NCBI RefSeq assembly: GCF_036227605.1
Contig: NZ_CP109487.1
Coordinates: 3,794,001 to 3,858,000, forward strand
Direction of reading: 5' to 3'
DNA from: Streptomyces sp. NBC_01439
GTDB lineage: Bacteria > Actinomycetota > Actinomycetes > Streptomycetales > Streptomycetaceae
DNA: 64,000 nucleotides
The translations under genes and the position numbers were made by a program. Below the pieces are notes generated by a model, which was not told the DNA's origin, ran no database searches, and saw only the letters and a program-made list of their open reading frames with translations. Below, piece after piece: positions 36,727 to 45,661 of this stretch. Each line of letters starts with the position of its first letter. Within the stretch, counting starts at the first letter, position 1.

Positions 36727-37500
36727 TTACGCTCCGAAACCACCCAGCAGCACTCCGGTGAGTGCTCCGGCCGCCATGAAGGGGCCGAACGCGTAGCCCT
36801 GATTCCGCTCGTCGGGGCCGCGCAGCAACAGGACCAGCCCGTACAGGGCCCCGTAGAGCAGGCCGAGGAAGGCCCCGGCGGACCATACCCCCCACCCGTA
36901 CCACCCAAGAGCGACCCCCAGTGAGAGCGCCAGCTTGACGTCGCCGAAGCCCATTCCGGCGGGGTTGATCAGATGGAGCAGCAGGTACGCCGCTCCGAGC
37001 GCGCCGCCGCCCAGCAGGGAGAGCCGCCAGTCGCCTCCGGCGCGGGGCAGGAGGGCGGCCGCGCCGAGCCCGGCGGCGACCGCGGCGGCGAGCGGCAGGG
37101 TCAGTACGTCCGGCAGCCGGTGCACGGCGCGGTCCACGAGCGAGAGCAGCACGACCACCGGGGCGAGCCCCACGTAGGCCACCAGCTCGGGCCGCGCCCC
37201 GACGGTAGCCCCGAGCAGGGCGCAGAGCGCCCCGACGAGGGCCGCGAGGGGGGCGGCGCGCCTCCCGTAGACGTGCGGCGCGGCGGACTCGGGGGGCCGG
37301 CCGCCGGGATCCTGCACGACGACCTCCGCAAGAACCCCGCAGCGGGCCGGTCCGAGCCAGCCGCGCAGCCGGTGCCCCTGCGGGCAGCGGTAGCGCCAGG
37401 GCTCCCCCGGCTCGACGGAGAACCGGTACGCGGCACGCGGCAGCAGCCATCCCGCGGCGGCGCCGTATCCGGCGGCGAGAACGATCAGGGCGACACCCAT
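36727..37500 (-). CDS. type IV prepilin peptidase (A24 family, TadV/CpaA-like)
   Basis: A 257-residue polytopic aspartic protease. The two catalytic Asp are in SLVDRAVHRLPD (near residue 128) and in GFGDVKLAL (GxGD motif, near residue 190). About seven membrane segments are seen. An N-terminal cytoplasmic loop has two Cys (RCPQGHRL, ARCGVLAE) but lacks the full four-Cys methylase site. It is the only prepilin peptidase in the window and the best candidate to process the Flp pilin and TadE proteins at 49.7-56.1 kb. That partnership is inferred. Confidence 0.88.
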   Translation of the reverse strand: MGVALIVLAAGYGAAAGWLLPRAAYRFSVEPGEPWRYRCPQGHRLRGWLGPARCGVLAEVVVQDPGGRPPESAAPHVYGRRAAPLAALVGALCALLGATVGARPELVAYVGLAPVVVLLSLVDRAVHRLPDVLTLPLAAAVAAGLGAAALLPRAGGDWRLSLLGGGALGAAYLLLHLINPAGMGFGDVKLALSLGVALGWYGWGVWSAGAFLGLLYGALYGLVLLLRGPDERNQGYAFGPFMAAGALTGVLLGGFGA

Positions 37501-37593
37501 GCGGCGACGGTAGCGCCGACGGGTGCGGCGGCGCGGGGCGGGGCCGGGAGCGGTCCGCGCAGCGGCACACCGTTCCGGCCTAGGCTGGCCGCC

Positions 37594-37968
37594 ATGGCGA
37601 ACTGGCGTGACGGCAACGGCACCCTGCTGGTGGGCGCGGACCCCACGGAGATCCCGCTGGAGGTCGCCGCCTCGTACGGGGCGCGGACCCGCGGGCTGCT
37701 CGGGCGGGACGGGATCGACGGCGCGATGCTGCTGACCCCCGCGGCGAGCGTGCACACCTTCCGGATGCGGTTCGCGATCGACGTGGCGTACCTCGACCGC
37801 GACCTCGGCGTGCTCGCCGTGGTCACCATGGCGCCGGGCCGGCTCGGGCTGCCGCGGCTGCGCTCCCGGCACGTCCTGGAGTCGGCGGCCGGGGCCATGG
37901 CGCGGTGGGGCCTGCAGGCCGGAACCCTCATCAAGATGGACGTACCAGGGCGTCTCACTCCCCGCTAG
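37594..37968 (+). CDS. DUF192 family protein
   Basis: A 124-residue protein, full length for the family but with no signal peptide. It shows the DUF192 motifs ARTRGLLGRDGIDGAMLL, VHTFRMRFAIDVAYLDRD and VLESAAGAMARWGLQAG. Function is unknown. The start ATG 37594 has no SD; TAGGCT at 37581-37586 seven bases before it suggests leaderless translation. In several actinobacteria such proteins sit near tad or prepilin-peptidase genes, as here. Confidence 0.85.
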   Translation: MANWRDGNGTLLVGADPTEIPLEVAASYGARTRGLLGRDGIDGAMLLTPAASVHTFRMRFAIDVAYLDRDLGVLAVVTMAPGRLGLPRLRSRHVLESAAGAMARWGLQAGTLIKMDVPGRLTPR

Positions 37969-38027
37969 GCGAGGCCCCTCGCTGGCAGTAGGTTGGGGCG
38001 GTTGAGCTGGGGCATCAGGGGAGCGGC

Positions 38028-38645
38028 ATGACGGAGAACGCGCGGATCAAGGCGCTGGAGCAGATCATGCCGGCGACGCACGGCGCCGACGAGGACATCG
38101 ACTGGCCGGCGGTGGAGGCCGTCTGGGGGACCCGGTTCCCGGCCGATTTCATCGCGTTCATGGGCCGCTTCGGCGCGGGCTCCATCAACGGCGAGGCCAG
38201 CATCCTGTTGCCGCTGCCCAAGCCCGGACTCCAGTGGGACCCGGCCGGGATGGTCGAGGAGACCGACAACGCCCGCCAGACCTGGGAGGCGGAGGGCGGC
38301 CGCTCCGCCTTCGACGTGGATCCCGAGTCGATCATCGCTTGGGGCGTCACCGGCGGGTCGGACATCCTGTGCTGGCTCACCACCGACCCCGACCCGGACC
38401 GGTGGCCGGTCCTGGTCTGCGGGCGGCACACCGCCGATTCCTTTGCGGTGTATCCGTACGGCATGGCCGAGTTCCTCTACCGGCTGTGCTCCGACGAGTT
38501 CGACGTGAGCCCCGTCAGCATCACCTTCTGGGACGGCGGCCACCTCAGCTTCGTGCACTGGCGCAAGGCCCAGCGGCGCTGGCAGGAGGGCCGCAACCCG
38601 GAGACGGGCGAGCCCGACCCGTACGCGGGCGAGTTCGCCGACTAG
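38028..38645 (+). CDS. SMI1/KNR4 (SUKH)-like domain protein
   Basis: A 205-residue soluble protein. The fold signature DWPAVEAVWGTRFPADFIAF near residue 30 and SIIAWGVTGGSDILCWLTTD near residue 100 are SUKH-like. Many SUKH proteins are immunity proteins against contact-dependent or polymorphic toxins, but no toxin gene is adjacent, so a general or regulatory role is as likely. A short hairpin with a T-run follows. Confidence 0.7.
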   Translation: MTENARIKALEQIMPATHGADEDIDWPAVEAVWGTRFPADFIAFMGRFGAGSINGEASILLPLPKPGLQWDPAGMVEETDNARQTWEAEGGRSAFDVDPESIIAWGVTGGSDILCWLTTDPDPDRWPVLVCGRHTADSFAVYPYGMAEFLYRLCSDEFDVSPVSITFWDGGHLSFVHWRKAQRRWQEGRNPETGEPDPYAGEFAD

Positions 38646-38683
38646 CCGGCGCGCGGACCCCGCAGAACACGCAGAGCCCACAG

Positions 38684-38713
38684 AGCCCGTTCCGAGACCG
38701 GAAACGGGCTTTT
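38684..38713 (+). terminator. rho-independent-like terminator
   Basis: Stem AGCCCGTTCC (38684-38693) with GGAAACGGGCT (38700-38710), one bulge, followed by TTTT. Confidence 0.7.
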
Positions 38714-38930
38714 CGGCATGTCTACGCGCGTCCAGTATTTGGATCGCATATCGGAAAACACTATTGCGAAAAGCCCCAGTTGGAGCATTGACCACAAGTA
38801 CGCCCCCAATGGAATCAACCACCCCTCCCTCAGGAGAGAATTCCGGCCAACGGGCCATCGAGGGACACCCCAGCCCGGAGCAACTCATAAGTAATAACTG
38901 GATCCAAAAGAAAATCAGGGGAATACACCC

Positions 38931-40217
38931 GTGCGACGAAGAATTTCCGGCACGACCGCCACCACGGCCGTGCTCGGTCTGCTGATACCGCTAGCCGGAT
39001 GCGGCGGCTCCGGAGACGGTGCAGGTGACGGCGGTACGCTGCATCTGGTCGCCGCCGAATACGGCGACAGCCCGGCCACTAGTTCCAAGCCCTACTGGGA
39101 GAAGATGGCGGCCGATTTCACCGAGGCCAACCCCGGAATCGAGCTCGACGTCAAGCTCCTGCCGTGGGTCGACATCGACCGCGAAGTCTCCCGCATGGTC
39201 AAGGCCGGCAAGGCGCCGGACGTGGCGCTGATGGGGTCTTACTCGGACTTCGCGGCCCAGGGGAAGCTGTATCCCGCGGAAGAACTCCTCTCGGTCACCG
39301 CCGAGGCGAATTTTCTCCAGCCGCTCGCCGACGCGGGCTCCGTCGGCAACAGCCTCTACGGCCTGCCCTTCGTGGCGAGCAGCCGTCTCCTCTTCTACAA
39401 CGAGGCGCTGTTCGCCAAGGCCGGCATCAAGGAGCCCCCCAAAACCTGGTCCGACCTCAAGTCCGACGCCAAAGCGCTCAAGGACAAGGGCGTGAAGTAC
39501 CCCTACGCCCTGCCGCTCGGCCCGGAGGAGGCGCACGCCGAGGCGCTGATCTGGGAACTCAGCAACGGCGGCGGCTACGCCGACAGCAGCGGCAACTACA
39601 GCCTGGACTCCGACCAGAACATCGCGACCTGGGACTGGGTCAAGAGGGAGATGGTCGGTCCCGGCCTCACCGGCCCGACCCCGCCGTCGCAGCTGAACCG
39701 CGCCGAAGCCTTCGCCGCCTTCCTGCGCGGCGAGGTCGGCATGGTCAACGGCTATCCCTCGCTGGCCCACGAGGCGCGCGCCAAGGGCATCGGCATCTCG
39801 ACCACCTCCATGCCCGTATCGGACAACCTCGGCACCGGTGTGCCGCCGCCCACCGTCGGTGTCGCCGACTGGATGATGGCCTTCAAGCAGAACGGCAAGC
39901 GCGCGGAGATCGGCAAGTTCCTGGAGTTCATCTACCAGGACAAGAACCTCTCGGACTTCGCCGACCGCTACCACCTGCTGCCGTCCACCGTCACGGCCTC
40001 GCGCACCCCGGCCGGGGGCGGCCTGGACAAGAACGACACGCAGTTCCTCAACGCGCTGCGCGGCGCCCAGCTCTACCCGGTCAACGACCCGTCCTGGCTG
40101 ACGGTCAGCGACACCATCAAGCGCAACATCGGGCGCGCCGTGGAACCGACCGGCAGCCCGAAGGCCGTGCTGGAGGACATCGCCGGTCAGGCCGCCCAAG
40201 CCTCCAAGAAACACTGA
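38931..40217 (+). CDS. extracellular solute-binding lipoprotein (family 1, sugar type)
   Basis: A 428-residue lipoprotein. A signal peptide with lipobox LIPLAGC (acylated C24) is followed by a SBP_bac family fold (YWEKMAADFTEANPGIEL, YGLPFVASSRLLFYNE, TWSDLKSDAKALKDKG, FLRGEVGMVNGYPSLAHEA). GTG 38931 has AGGGGA six bases upstream. Permease and ATPase genes are absent on both sides, so it is either an orphan receptor or works with a remote transporter. The 285 bases upstream are unusually A/T-rich for this genome and contain a possible promoter (TTGACC at 38788-38793, TGGAAT at 38810-38815). Confidence 0.87.
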   Translation: MRRRISGTTATTAVLGLLIPLAGCGGSGDGAGDGGTLHLVAAEYGDSPATSSKPYWEKMAADFTEANPGIELDVKLLPWVDIDREVSRMVKAGKAPDVALMGSYSDFAAQGKLYPAEELLSVTAEANFLQPLADAGSVGNSLYGLPFVASSRLLFYNEALFAKAGIKEPPKTWSDLKSDAKALKDKGVKYPYALPLGPEEAHAEALIWELSNGGGYADSSGNYSLDSDQNIATWDWVKREMVGPGLTGPTPPSQLNRAEAFAAFLRGEVGMVNGYPSLAHEARAKGIGISTTSMPVSDNLGTGVPPPTVGVADWMMAFKQNGKRAEIGKFLEFIYQDKNLSDFADRYHLLPSTVTASRTPAGGGLDKNDTQFLNALRGAQLYPVNDPSWLTVSDTIKRNIGRAVEPTGSPKAVLEDIAGQAAQASKKH

Positions 40218-40365
40218 GAAGTTCCTCGACACGGGACCTTCGACCCATGCCGCAGACCACCCCGTGCGGCACCATGGCCCCTACGGCACTTGATCCAAGG
40301 CCTCGGCCCAGTCGCCCGACGAGCACCCACAAGGTGCACGGGGCGGCCGGCCCCCACCCGAACCC

Positions 40366-40992
40366 TCAGCGCTGCTGACCGTGGTTCGAGGCGAACGCCG
40401 TCCGGTACTGCTCGCAGCTCGAGTTCCAGCGCAGCGTCCCGACCAGCGTTCCGTAGCCCGAGCGCGTGACCGACCACTCCACCGTGTACTCCCCGGTGTC
40501 GCACGCGATCCGCTTGCCGCCCGCGACCTTCTCCCGCCCGGTCGCCGGCTTCCCGGTCAGTTCCTCGTGCACCTCCGCGACCTTGGCCCGGTCGGCGGAG
40601 CGCAGTACGGCGTGCACGACGATCGGGTGCTCGCCCTCCTTCACCGTCAGCGCCTTCTTCACCACCGTCGAGTCCGACACCGACCAGGCGAACTCGTAAC
40701 CGGGCAGCCACGCCAGGGTCTCGGGGTCGGCGACCTGACGCTTGTAGTCCGGCGCGGCCGAGGGGCCGGGGCGGGTGACCGTCCGGTACTGGATCCCGGG
40801 GTGGAAGCGGAACTGCGCCTCCACCTTGTGCATCTCGTCCTTGGTCCACATCGACTTCATGGTCTTCTCGCCGCCTGCCGGGTCCTGGAGGTAGGCCGTG
40901 CCCTCCGCAGCGGTGGCGGCCTGGCCCAGCAGGGGCGCGAGGGCCGCGGAGGCGGTGGCGAGGGCGAGAGCGGCGATGCGGGTGCGCTTCAT
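40366..40992 (-). CDS. secreted protein of unknown function
   Basis: 208 residues with a clear signal peptide (MKRTRIAALALATASAALAP, probable cleavage after ATAAEG). The mature part has charged and aromatic segments (MKSMWTKDEMHKVEAQFRFH, LAWLPGYEFAWSVSDSTVVK) and two Cys near the C-terminus (RIACDTGEY, NSSCEQYR) that may pair. No family is recognised. Codon use matches its neighbours. Confidence 0.65.
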   Translation of the reverse strand: MKRTRIAALALATASAALAPLLGQAATAAEGTAYLQDPAGGEKTMKSMWTKDEMHKVEAQFRFHPGIQYRTVTRPGPSAAPDYKRQVADPETLAWLPGYEFAWSVSDSTVVKKALTVKEGEHPIVVHAVLRSADRAKVAEVHEELTGKPATGREKVAGGKRIACDTGEYTVEWSVTRSGYGTLVGTLRWNSSCEQYRTAFASNHGQQR

Positions 40993-41175
40993 GCCCGGCC
41001 CAACGGGCCCCTGCGGCGGGCCGGAACGACGCCGGGCGCGCTTTCACCCGTACGGGAGCGCCCGGTGCGCCCTCGTACGGGCCGGAGTGCACCGGGGAAC
41101 CGGGGAACCGGGCGGGAGTCCGCCCGGGCCCGCCCGGGGCCGCCCGGGGCCGCTCGGGTGCCGCCCGGGGTCCGC

Positions 41176-41505
41176 TCAGGCCTGGCCGGTCTCGAAGCGG
41201 CTGATCCGGCCGCCACCGGGGGCAATCACGAAGCGCCAGGTGGTGCGCATCTCGCCCCAGGTGTCGTTGCGGTAGTTGACGAGCAGGGTGCGGCCGCCGT
41301 CGGACTCGGACTGGACGTCCATGTGGCCGCCGGAGTCGAAGATCTCCCGGTCGATCCAGTCGTGCAGGTCCCGGTCGGAGCCGTCGTCGGACATGGTCGC
41401 GTCGGCGGTCAGGATTGCGAGGAAGGCGTTCCTGTCGTGCGCGTTGACGGCGGCGACGAGGGCGCCGACCACCGGGTCGGACAGTCTGGCGGGGGCGATG
41501 GCCAC
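41176..41505 (-). CDS. small NTF2-like/SnoaL-fold protein
   Basis: 109 residues. The pattern VVGALVAAVNAHDRNAFLAI then LTADATMSDDGSDRDLHDWI is that of an NTF2-like cone fold, followed by beta strands (RTLLVNYRNDTWGEMRTTW). No catalytic residue can be named, and function is unknown. It is monocistronic on the minus strand, 121 bases before the deacetylase gene stop. Confidence 0.65.
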   Translation of the reverse strand: MAIAPARLSDPVVGALVAAVNAHDRNAFLAILTADATMSDDGSDRDLHDWIDREIFDSGGHMDVQSESDGGRTLLVNYRNDTWGEMRTTWRFVIAPGGGRISRFETGQA

Positions 41506-41626
41506 AGGAGCCTCCTGATCGGGCGTACGTTCGTCCGTGCCCGACCAGGGAACAACGCGGGCGGGTCCGCGTCGTCGACCGTCACCCGTTCGCCTGGCGG
41601 ACGGCGTGTCAGGAGGAGCCGGCGTG

Positions 41627-42499
41627 TCAGGAGGCGTCGGGCGCGTCTGCGGCGTCGATGTCCGGGTTGTCCGGGGCGGTGCGGACGGGGAAGCCGGTGG
41701 GCCGGCCCTGCTCCTTGAGCCAGGTCAGCACCTGGCCGAGGGCGTCGACGGTCTGGGCGCGGTTGCCACCGCCGTCGTGGAAGAGCACGGTGGGGCCGTT
41801 GCCGATCTCGCGCTTGACGGCGTTCACGATGGCGGCGGTACCGGGCTTGTCGAAGTCCTTGGTGTCGACGTTCCAACCGAGCGGCCGCATGCCGTGCGCG
41901 GCGGCGATGCGTCGGCTGTCGGGGGTGAACGCGCCGCCGGGGGCCCGGTAGTACTCGACCTTCGCGCCGCCGCCCGCGGCTTCCTCGATCAGCTTCTTCG
42001 CCTCCAGGATCTGCTGCTCCTGGTAGGCGACGGGCTTCTTGTCCATGGCCGTGTCGTGGTTCATGGTGTGGTCGCAGAGCCGGTGGCCGTCGGCGACCAC
42101 CTTCTTCACCAGGTCGGGATGGGCCTTGGCCTGCGGTCCGACCATGCAGAAGGTCGCCTTGACGTCGTGCCGCCGCAGTACGTCCAGCACCTTCGGGGTC
42201 CAGCGGGGGTCGGGTCCGTCGTCGATGGTGACGTTGACGGCGTTGCCGCCGCCCTCGGAGGCGTGGGCTATGCCCTCGGGTATCCCCTGCGGTTGCTGGC
42301 CGGGCCGGCCGTCGTCGCCGCCGCGACCGGAGTGGTCGGTGGCACCCGGGCGGGCCACGTTCTGCTGGGAGGCGGCGGTGCCGTCCGGTCCGAACAGGGC
42401 CGCCGCGCCCCACACGGCCGCCGCCACGGCGGTGGCCGAGGCCACGCCGGCGACACCGGCCCGGACACCCTTGTTGTTCGCGCGCGCCAAGAAGCTCAT
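41627..42499 (-). CDS. membrane-anchored or secreted polysaccharide deacetylase (CE4)
   Basis: 290 residues from ATG 42499, preceded by a GGGGAGGGG purine tract; the alternative ATG 42517 has none. An N-terminal hydrophobic segment (GVRAGVAGVASATAVAAAVW) anchors or exports it. The NodB domain has VTIDDGPDPRW (metal-binding Asp-Asp), CDHTMNHDTAM (HxxxH zinc ligands), YYRAPGGAFTP and TVLFHDGGG. It removes acetyl groups from peptidoglycan or chitin-like glycans; which cannot be told. Confidence 0.88.
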   Translation of the reverse strand: MSFLARANNKGVRAGVAGVASATAVAAAVWGAAALFGPDGTAASQQNVARPGATDHSGRGGDDGRPGQQPQGIPEGIAHASEGGGNAVNVTIDDGPDPRWTPKVLDVLRRHDVKATFCMVGPQAKAHPDLVKKVVADGHRLCDHTMNHDTAMDKKPVAYQEQQILEAKKLIEEAAGGGAKVEYYRAPGGAFTPDSRRIAAAHGMRPLGWNVDTKDFDKPGTAAIVNAVKREIGNGPTVLFHDGGGNRAQTVDALGQVLTWLKEQGRPTGFPVRTAPDNPDIDAADAPDAS

Positions 42500-42762
42500 G
42501 AACAGTCCCCTCCCCATCCGCTGTGTGAGCGTTCTGTGGATCAGGACGTTCGTCACCGTCGGGGAGTTCCAGTCAAATAGCCCATAAATTCGGCATTATG
42601 GGACTGTTGGGATCGATGGGACTTTAGTCCTGCATGGAGTTGCAACCTGCCCGCACGAACACGCCCGAAACGGACAGGTCTTCGACGGCATCCGTTCCGT
42701 ACCCCAAATCGGCTCACCCGCACGGGGGTTCACTGTCGGAGCGCTCGACCAGAATGGGGTCC

Positions 42763-43149
42763 ATGGACTCGCCGGACCCCTCGCACGACCGATCCGACTG
42801 GCCGGTGGACAAGCTGACCGCGCTCCGCCTGGGTCGGAGACTGGTGACGGAGGTCCCGGCGTCCCACCCGGGCCGCCGCGCGTTCGTGGACGTGACCCCC
42901 GCCCGGAGCCGGGCTGACGACCTGGCACGGGACGAGGGCTGGGTGCGCGGCGACCCGGGCCGCCGCTTCCACCTGACGCACTGGGAGTACGACGGCGAAC
43001 GCCTCGACGGCTTCGACCACGACATCGACGCCGTCCTCGTCGCGTCCGCCGGGGCCGCGGACGAGGACGGCCTGCTCGCCGCGCTCACCGCGTGGGGCCT
43101 GCACCCCGACGCCTTCGCGTACCCCTGGGAGACGGACGACCCCAGGTAG
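42763..43149 (+). CDS. conserved hypothetical protein
   Basis: 128 residues from ATG 42763; ATG 42754 is also possible. No SD is seen for either. The product is soluble and acidic (SDWPVDKLTALRLGRRLVTE, HLTHWEYDGERLDGFDHDID, AVLVASAGAADEDGLLAAL). I do not recognise a family. It ends before a strong bidirectional terminator. Confidence 0.55.
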   Translation: MDSPDPSHDRSDWPVDKLTALRLGRRLVTEVPASHPGRRAFVDVTPARSRADDLARDEGWVRGDPGRRFHLTHWEYDGERLDGFDHDIDAVLVASAGAADEDGLLAALTAWGLHPDAFAYPWETDDPR

Positions 43150-43171
43150 CCGTGCCGCGCCCGGACACGCC

Positions 43172-43212
43172 GGAAGGCGGCACCCCCGGTCGTCCCGGTG
43201 GTGCCGCCTTCC
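43172..43212. terminator. bidirectional hairpin terminator
   Basis: A 13-bp perfect stem (43172-43184 with 43200-43212) between the hypothetical gene and the convergent MFS transporter. Confidence 0.8.
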
Positions 43213-43231
43213 CGGCGGCGCGTCCTCGGTG

Positions 43232-44836
43232 TCAGTGCGCGAGCGACTCCTGGGTGGCCGGGGCCGCCTTCTCCGCCTTCTCCGCCTTCTCGCCGTCCGC
43301 ATCGCCGGCCGGGGTGGCCGGGCCCGCACCGCGGAGGGGGACCTCCTTGACGAACCAGGCCGCTGCGAAGCCCAGTACGGCGATGGCCGCGCCGAGCAGG
43401 AACGCGGAGTGCGTGCCGGCCGCGACCGCGTGCTGGTAGGCGTCACGTACCGCTTCGGGCAGCTTCGCCAGGCTCGCGGCGTCCAGCTGGGCGGAGCCCG
43501 AGGCTTGGGCGGCCTCCGGGCCCAGGCGCTCGGTCATGGTGTCCGTGACCCGGGCGCTGAAGAGGGAGCCCATCAGCGCCACGCCGAAGGAGCCGCCGAG
43601 CGTACGGAAGAGGGTCGCCGAGGAGGAGGCGACGCCCATGTCCTTCATCTCGACGCTGTTCTGCGCGACCAGCATGGCGATCTGCATCAGGAAGCCGAGA
43701 CCGGCACCGAGGACGGCCATGTAGAGGCCCGACACGAGGCGGGTGGTGCCGGTGTCCATGGTCGCGAGCAGGAACATCCCGACGACCATGAGCCCGCCGC
43801 CGGCGATCGGGAAGACCTTGTACTTGCCGCTGCTGGTGGTGACGCGGCCCGAGATCAGCGAGACGACCATCATCGAGAGCAGCATGGGCAGGAGCAGCAG
43901 GCCCGAGTTGGTGGCGGAGGCACCCTGCACCGACTGCTGGAACAGCGGGAGGTAGAGCACGCCGCCGAACATCGCGAAGCCGACGATGAACCCGATCACC
44001 GACATCAGGGTGAAGTTGCGGCTGCGGAAGATGTGCAGCGGCATGACCGGCTCGGCGGCCTTGGTCTCCGCGTAGAGGAACGCGGCGGTCGACAGGACGC
44101 CGACCGCGATGAGGCCGAGGATCTCGACGGAGCCCCACGCGTACTCGTTGCCGCCCCAGGTCGTCACGAGGACGGTGGAGGTGATGGCGATGGTCAGCAG
44201 CGCGGCGCCGAGGTAGTCGATCTTGCCCTGTGCCCGCTTCTTGGGCAGGTGCAGCACGGCGGTGACCATGGCCAGCGCGACCGCGCCGAGCGGCAGGTTG
44301 ATGTAGAAGGACCAGCGCCAACCCCAGTGGTCGGTGATGGTGCCGCCGACCAGCGGGCCGCCGATCATGGCGAGGGCCATCACGCCGGCCATCATGCCCT
44401 GGTACTTGCCGCGCTCACGGGGCGGGATCAGGTCGCCGATGATCGCCATGACGCCGACCATCAGACCGCCGGCGCCGAGGCCCTGGATCGCGCGGAAGCC
44501 GATCAGCTGACCCATGCTCTGGGCCATGCCGCTGAGCGCGGAGCCGATCAGGAAGATGACGATCGAGGTGAGGAAGGAGCCCTTCCGCCCGTACATGTCG
44601 CCGAGCTTGCCCCAGATGGGGGTGGAGGCCGCGGTGGCCAGCGTGTAGGCGGTGACCACCCAGGAGAGGTGCTCCAGGCCGTGGAGCTCGCCGACGATCG
44701 TCGGCATCGCGGTGCCGATGATCATGTTGTCGAGCATGGCCAGCAGCATCGCGATCATGAGCGCCATGAGGACGACCCGCACGCTGCGCGGCTTCACCTC
44801 CTCCGAGGTCCCCGCAGGCTTGACTTTGTCCACCAT
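43232..44836 (-). CDS. MFS drug:H+ antiporter, DHA2 (14-TM) family
   Basis: 534 residues from ATG 44836 (GGGGAG five bases upstream). It shows the DHA2 features MLDNMIIGTAMPTIVGEL, WVVTAYTLATAASTPIWGKL, GDMYGRKGSFLTSI (motif A) and IGGPLVGGTITDHWGWRWSF (motif C and following), with about 14 membrane segments and an Ala/Glu/Lys-rich C-tail. It is likely a multidrug or antibiotic exporter. It is divergent from a TetR gene across a region with paired operators, so repression relieved by the substrate is expected. Confidence 0.94.
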   Translation of the reverse strand: MVDKVKPAGTSEEVKPRSVRVVLMALMIAMLLAMLDNMIIGTAMPTIVGELHGLEHLSWVVTAYTLATAASTPIWGKLGDMYGRKGSFLTSIVIFLIGSALSGMAQSMGQLIGFRAIQGLGAGGLMVGVMAIIGDLIPPRERGKYQGMMAGVMALAMIGGPLVGGTITDHWGWRWSFYINLPLGAVALAMVTAVLHLPKKRAQGKIDYLGAALLTIAITSTVLVTTWGGNEYAWGSVEILGLIAVGVLSTAAFLYAETKAAEPVMPLHIFRSRNFTLMSVIGFIVGFAMFGGVLYLPLFQQSVQGASATNSGLLLLPMLLSMMVVSLISGRVTTSSGKYKVFPIAGGGLMVVGMFLLATMDTGTTRLVSGLYMAVLGAGLGFLMQIAMLVAQNSVEMKDMGVASSSATLFRTLGGSFGVALMGSLFSARVTDTMTERLGPEAAQASGSAQLDAASLAKLPEAVRDAYQHAVAAGTHSAFLLGAAIAVLGFAAAWFVKEVPLRGAGPATPAGDADGEKAEKAEKAAPATQESLAH

Positions 44837-44881
44837 GTCCACTCCCCTGGCCCTACCGCTCGCACTACGTCCCGCACCGGA

Positions 44882-44953
44882 ACTTACTTGCCGCCCGGCT
44901 AGTTCATTACAATGGGGACGGTAGACCCGCAACTAGCCGGGCGTCAAGTAAGT
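44882..44953. promoter_or_regulatory. paired 23-bp inverted operators in the MFS-TetR divergent promoter
   Basis: The arm 44882-44904 recurs inverted at 44931-44953 with one mismatch in 23; the inner 12 bases (44893-44904 and 44931-44942) are perfect. The 26 bases between hold the promoter elements: for the MFS gene TTGCGG (44932-44927), 17-base spacer and TAATGA on the minus strand; for tetR TACAAT at 44908-44913. Each arm is itself roughly symmetrical (ACTTA...TAGTT), as TetR sites are. Two TetR dimers would cover both promoters. Confidence 0.7.
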
Positions 44954-44967
44954 AATTGGGGAGAGCC

Positions 44968-45549
44968 ATGTCCAGCAGCAGTCCGCAGCGGCGCCGTGGC
45001 GACACGCGCCAGCGCATCCAGGACGTCGCACTGGAGCTCTTCGCTGAGCAGGGGTACGAGAAGACGTCGCTGCGCGAGATCGCGGAGCGGCTGGAGGTCA
45101 CGAAGGCGGCGCTGTACTACCACTTCAAGACCAAGGAAGACATCATCATCAGCATCTTCGAGGACCTGACCCGGCCCATCGACGAGCTGATCACGTGGGC
45201 GGAGGGCCAGCCGCGCACCCTGGAGACCAAGCGCGAGGTGCTGCGCCGCTACAGCGAGGCGATGGCGTCCGGCGCCGTGCTGTACCGCTTCATGCAGGAG
45301 AACCAGGCGACGATGCGCGAGCTCGCCATCGGCGAGACGGTGAAGAAGCGACTCTTCACCCTGGTGGAGCTGCTCCGCACGCAGGACGGCCCGCTGACGG
45401 ACCAGGTCCGCTGCGTCAGCGCGCTGTTCACGCTGCACGCCGGGATGATGTTCCTCCAGCACGTCGAGGGCGACCGGGAGGAGACCCGCCTGGCGGCCCT
45501 GGAGGTCGCCACGGACCTCATCACCCAGGCCCACCACGAGCACTCCTGA
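44968..45549 (+). CDS. TetR/AcrR-family regulator of the MFS exporter
   Basis: 193 residues from ATG 44968 with GGGGAGAG upstream. The N-terminal HTH is standard (TRQRIQDVALELFAEQGYEK, TSLREIAERLEVTKAALYYH, FKTKEDI). The C-terminal ligand domain is all-helical (RRYSEAMASGAVLYRFMQEN, LFTLHAGMMFLQHVEGD). It is divergent from the DHA2 exporter; the paired operators between them make exporter and autorepression the obvious roles. Confidence 0.92.
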   Translation: MSSSSPQRRRGDTRQRIQDVALELFAEQGYEKTSLREIAERLEVTKAALYYHFKTKEDIIISIFEDLTRPIDELITWAEGQPRTLETKREVLRRYSEAMASGAVLYRFMQENQATMRELAIGETVKKRLFTLVELLRTQDGPLTDQVRCVSALFTLHAGMMFLQHVEGDREETRLAALEVATDLITQAHHEHS

Positions 45550-45574
45550 CCGACCTTGCCGCCCGCTGCGCGAC

Positions 45575-45608
45575 GGGCGGCGGCGGGCGGCGGCGGGCGG
45601 CGGCGGGC
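45575..45608. repeat. 10-bp tandem repeat
   Basis: GGGCGGCGGC occurs three times in direct succession with a partial fourth copy. It is followed by a looser GCGGGC-rich repeat to about 45655, in the gap between convergent tetR and the DUF1348 gene. Confidence 0.75.
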
Positions 45609-45661
45609 GACTTCCGGGCCTGCGGGCTTACGGGCGTGCGGCTTGCGGGCGTGCAGCGGAC

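Noticed and set aside
38028..38645. Toxin-immunity locus based on the SUKH-type protein
   Set aside because: No polymorphic toxin, WXG or secretion gene lies on either side.
45575..45655. CRISPR-like array
   Set aside because: The repeats are 10 bp and contiguous, with no spacers. No CRISPR array or cas gene was found anywhere in the window.
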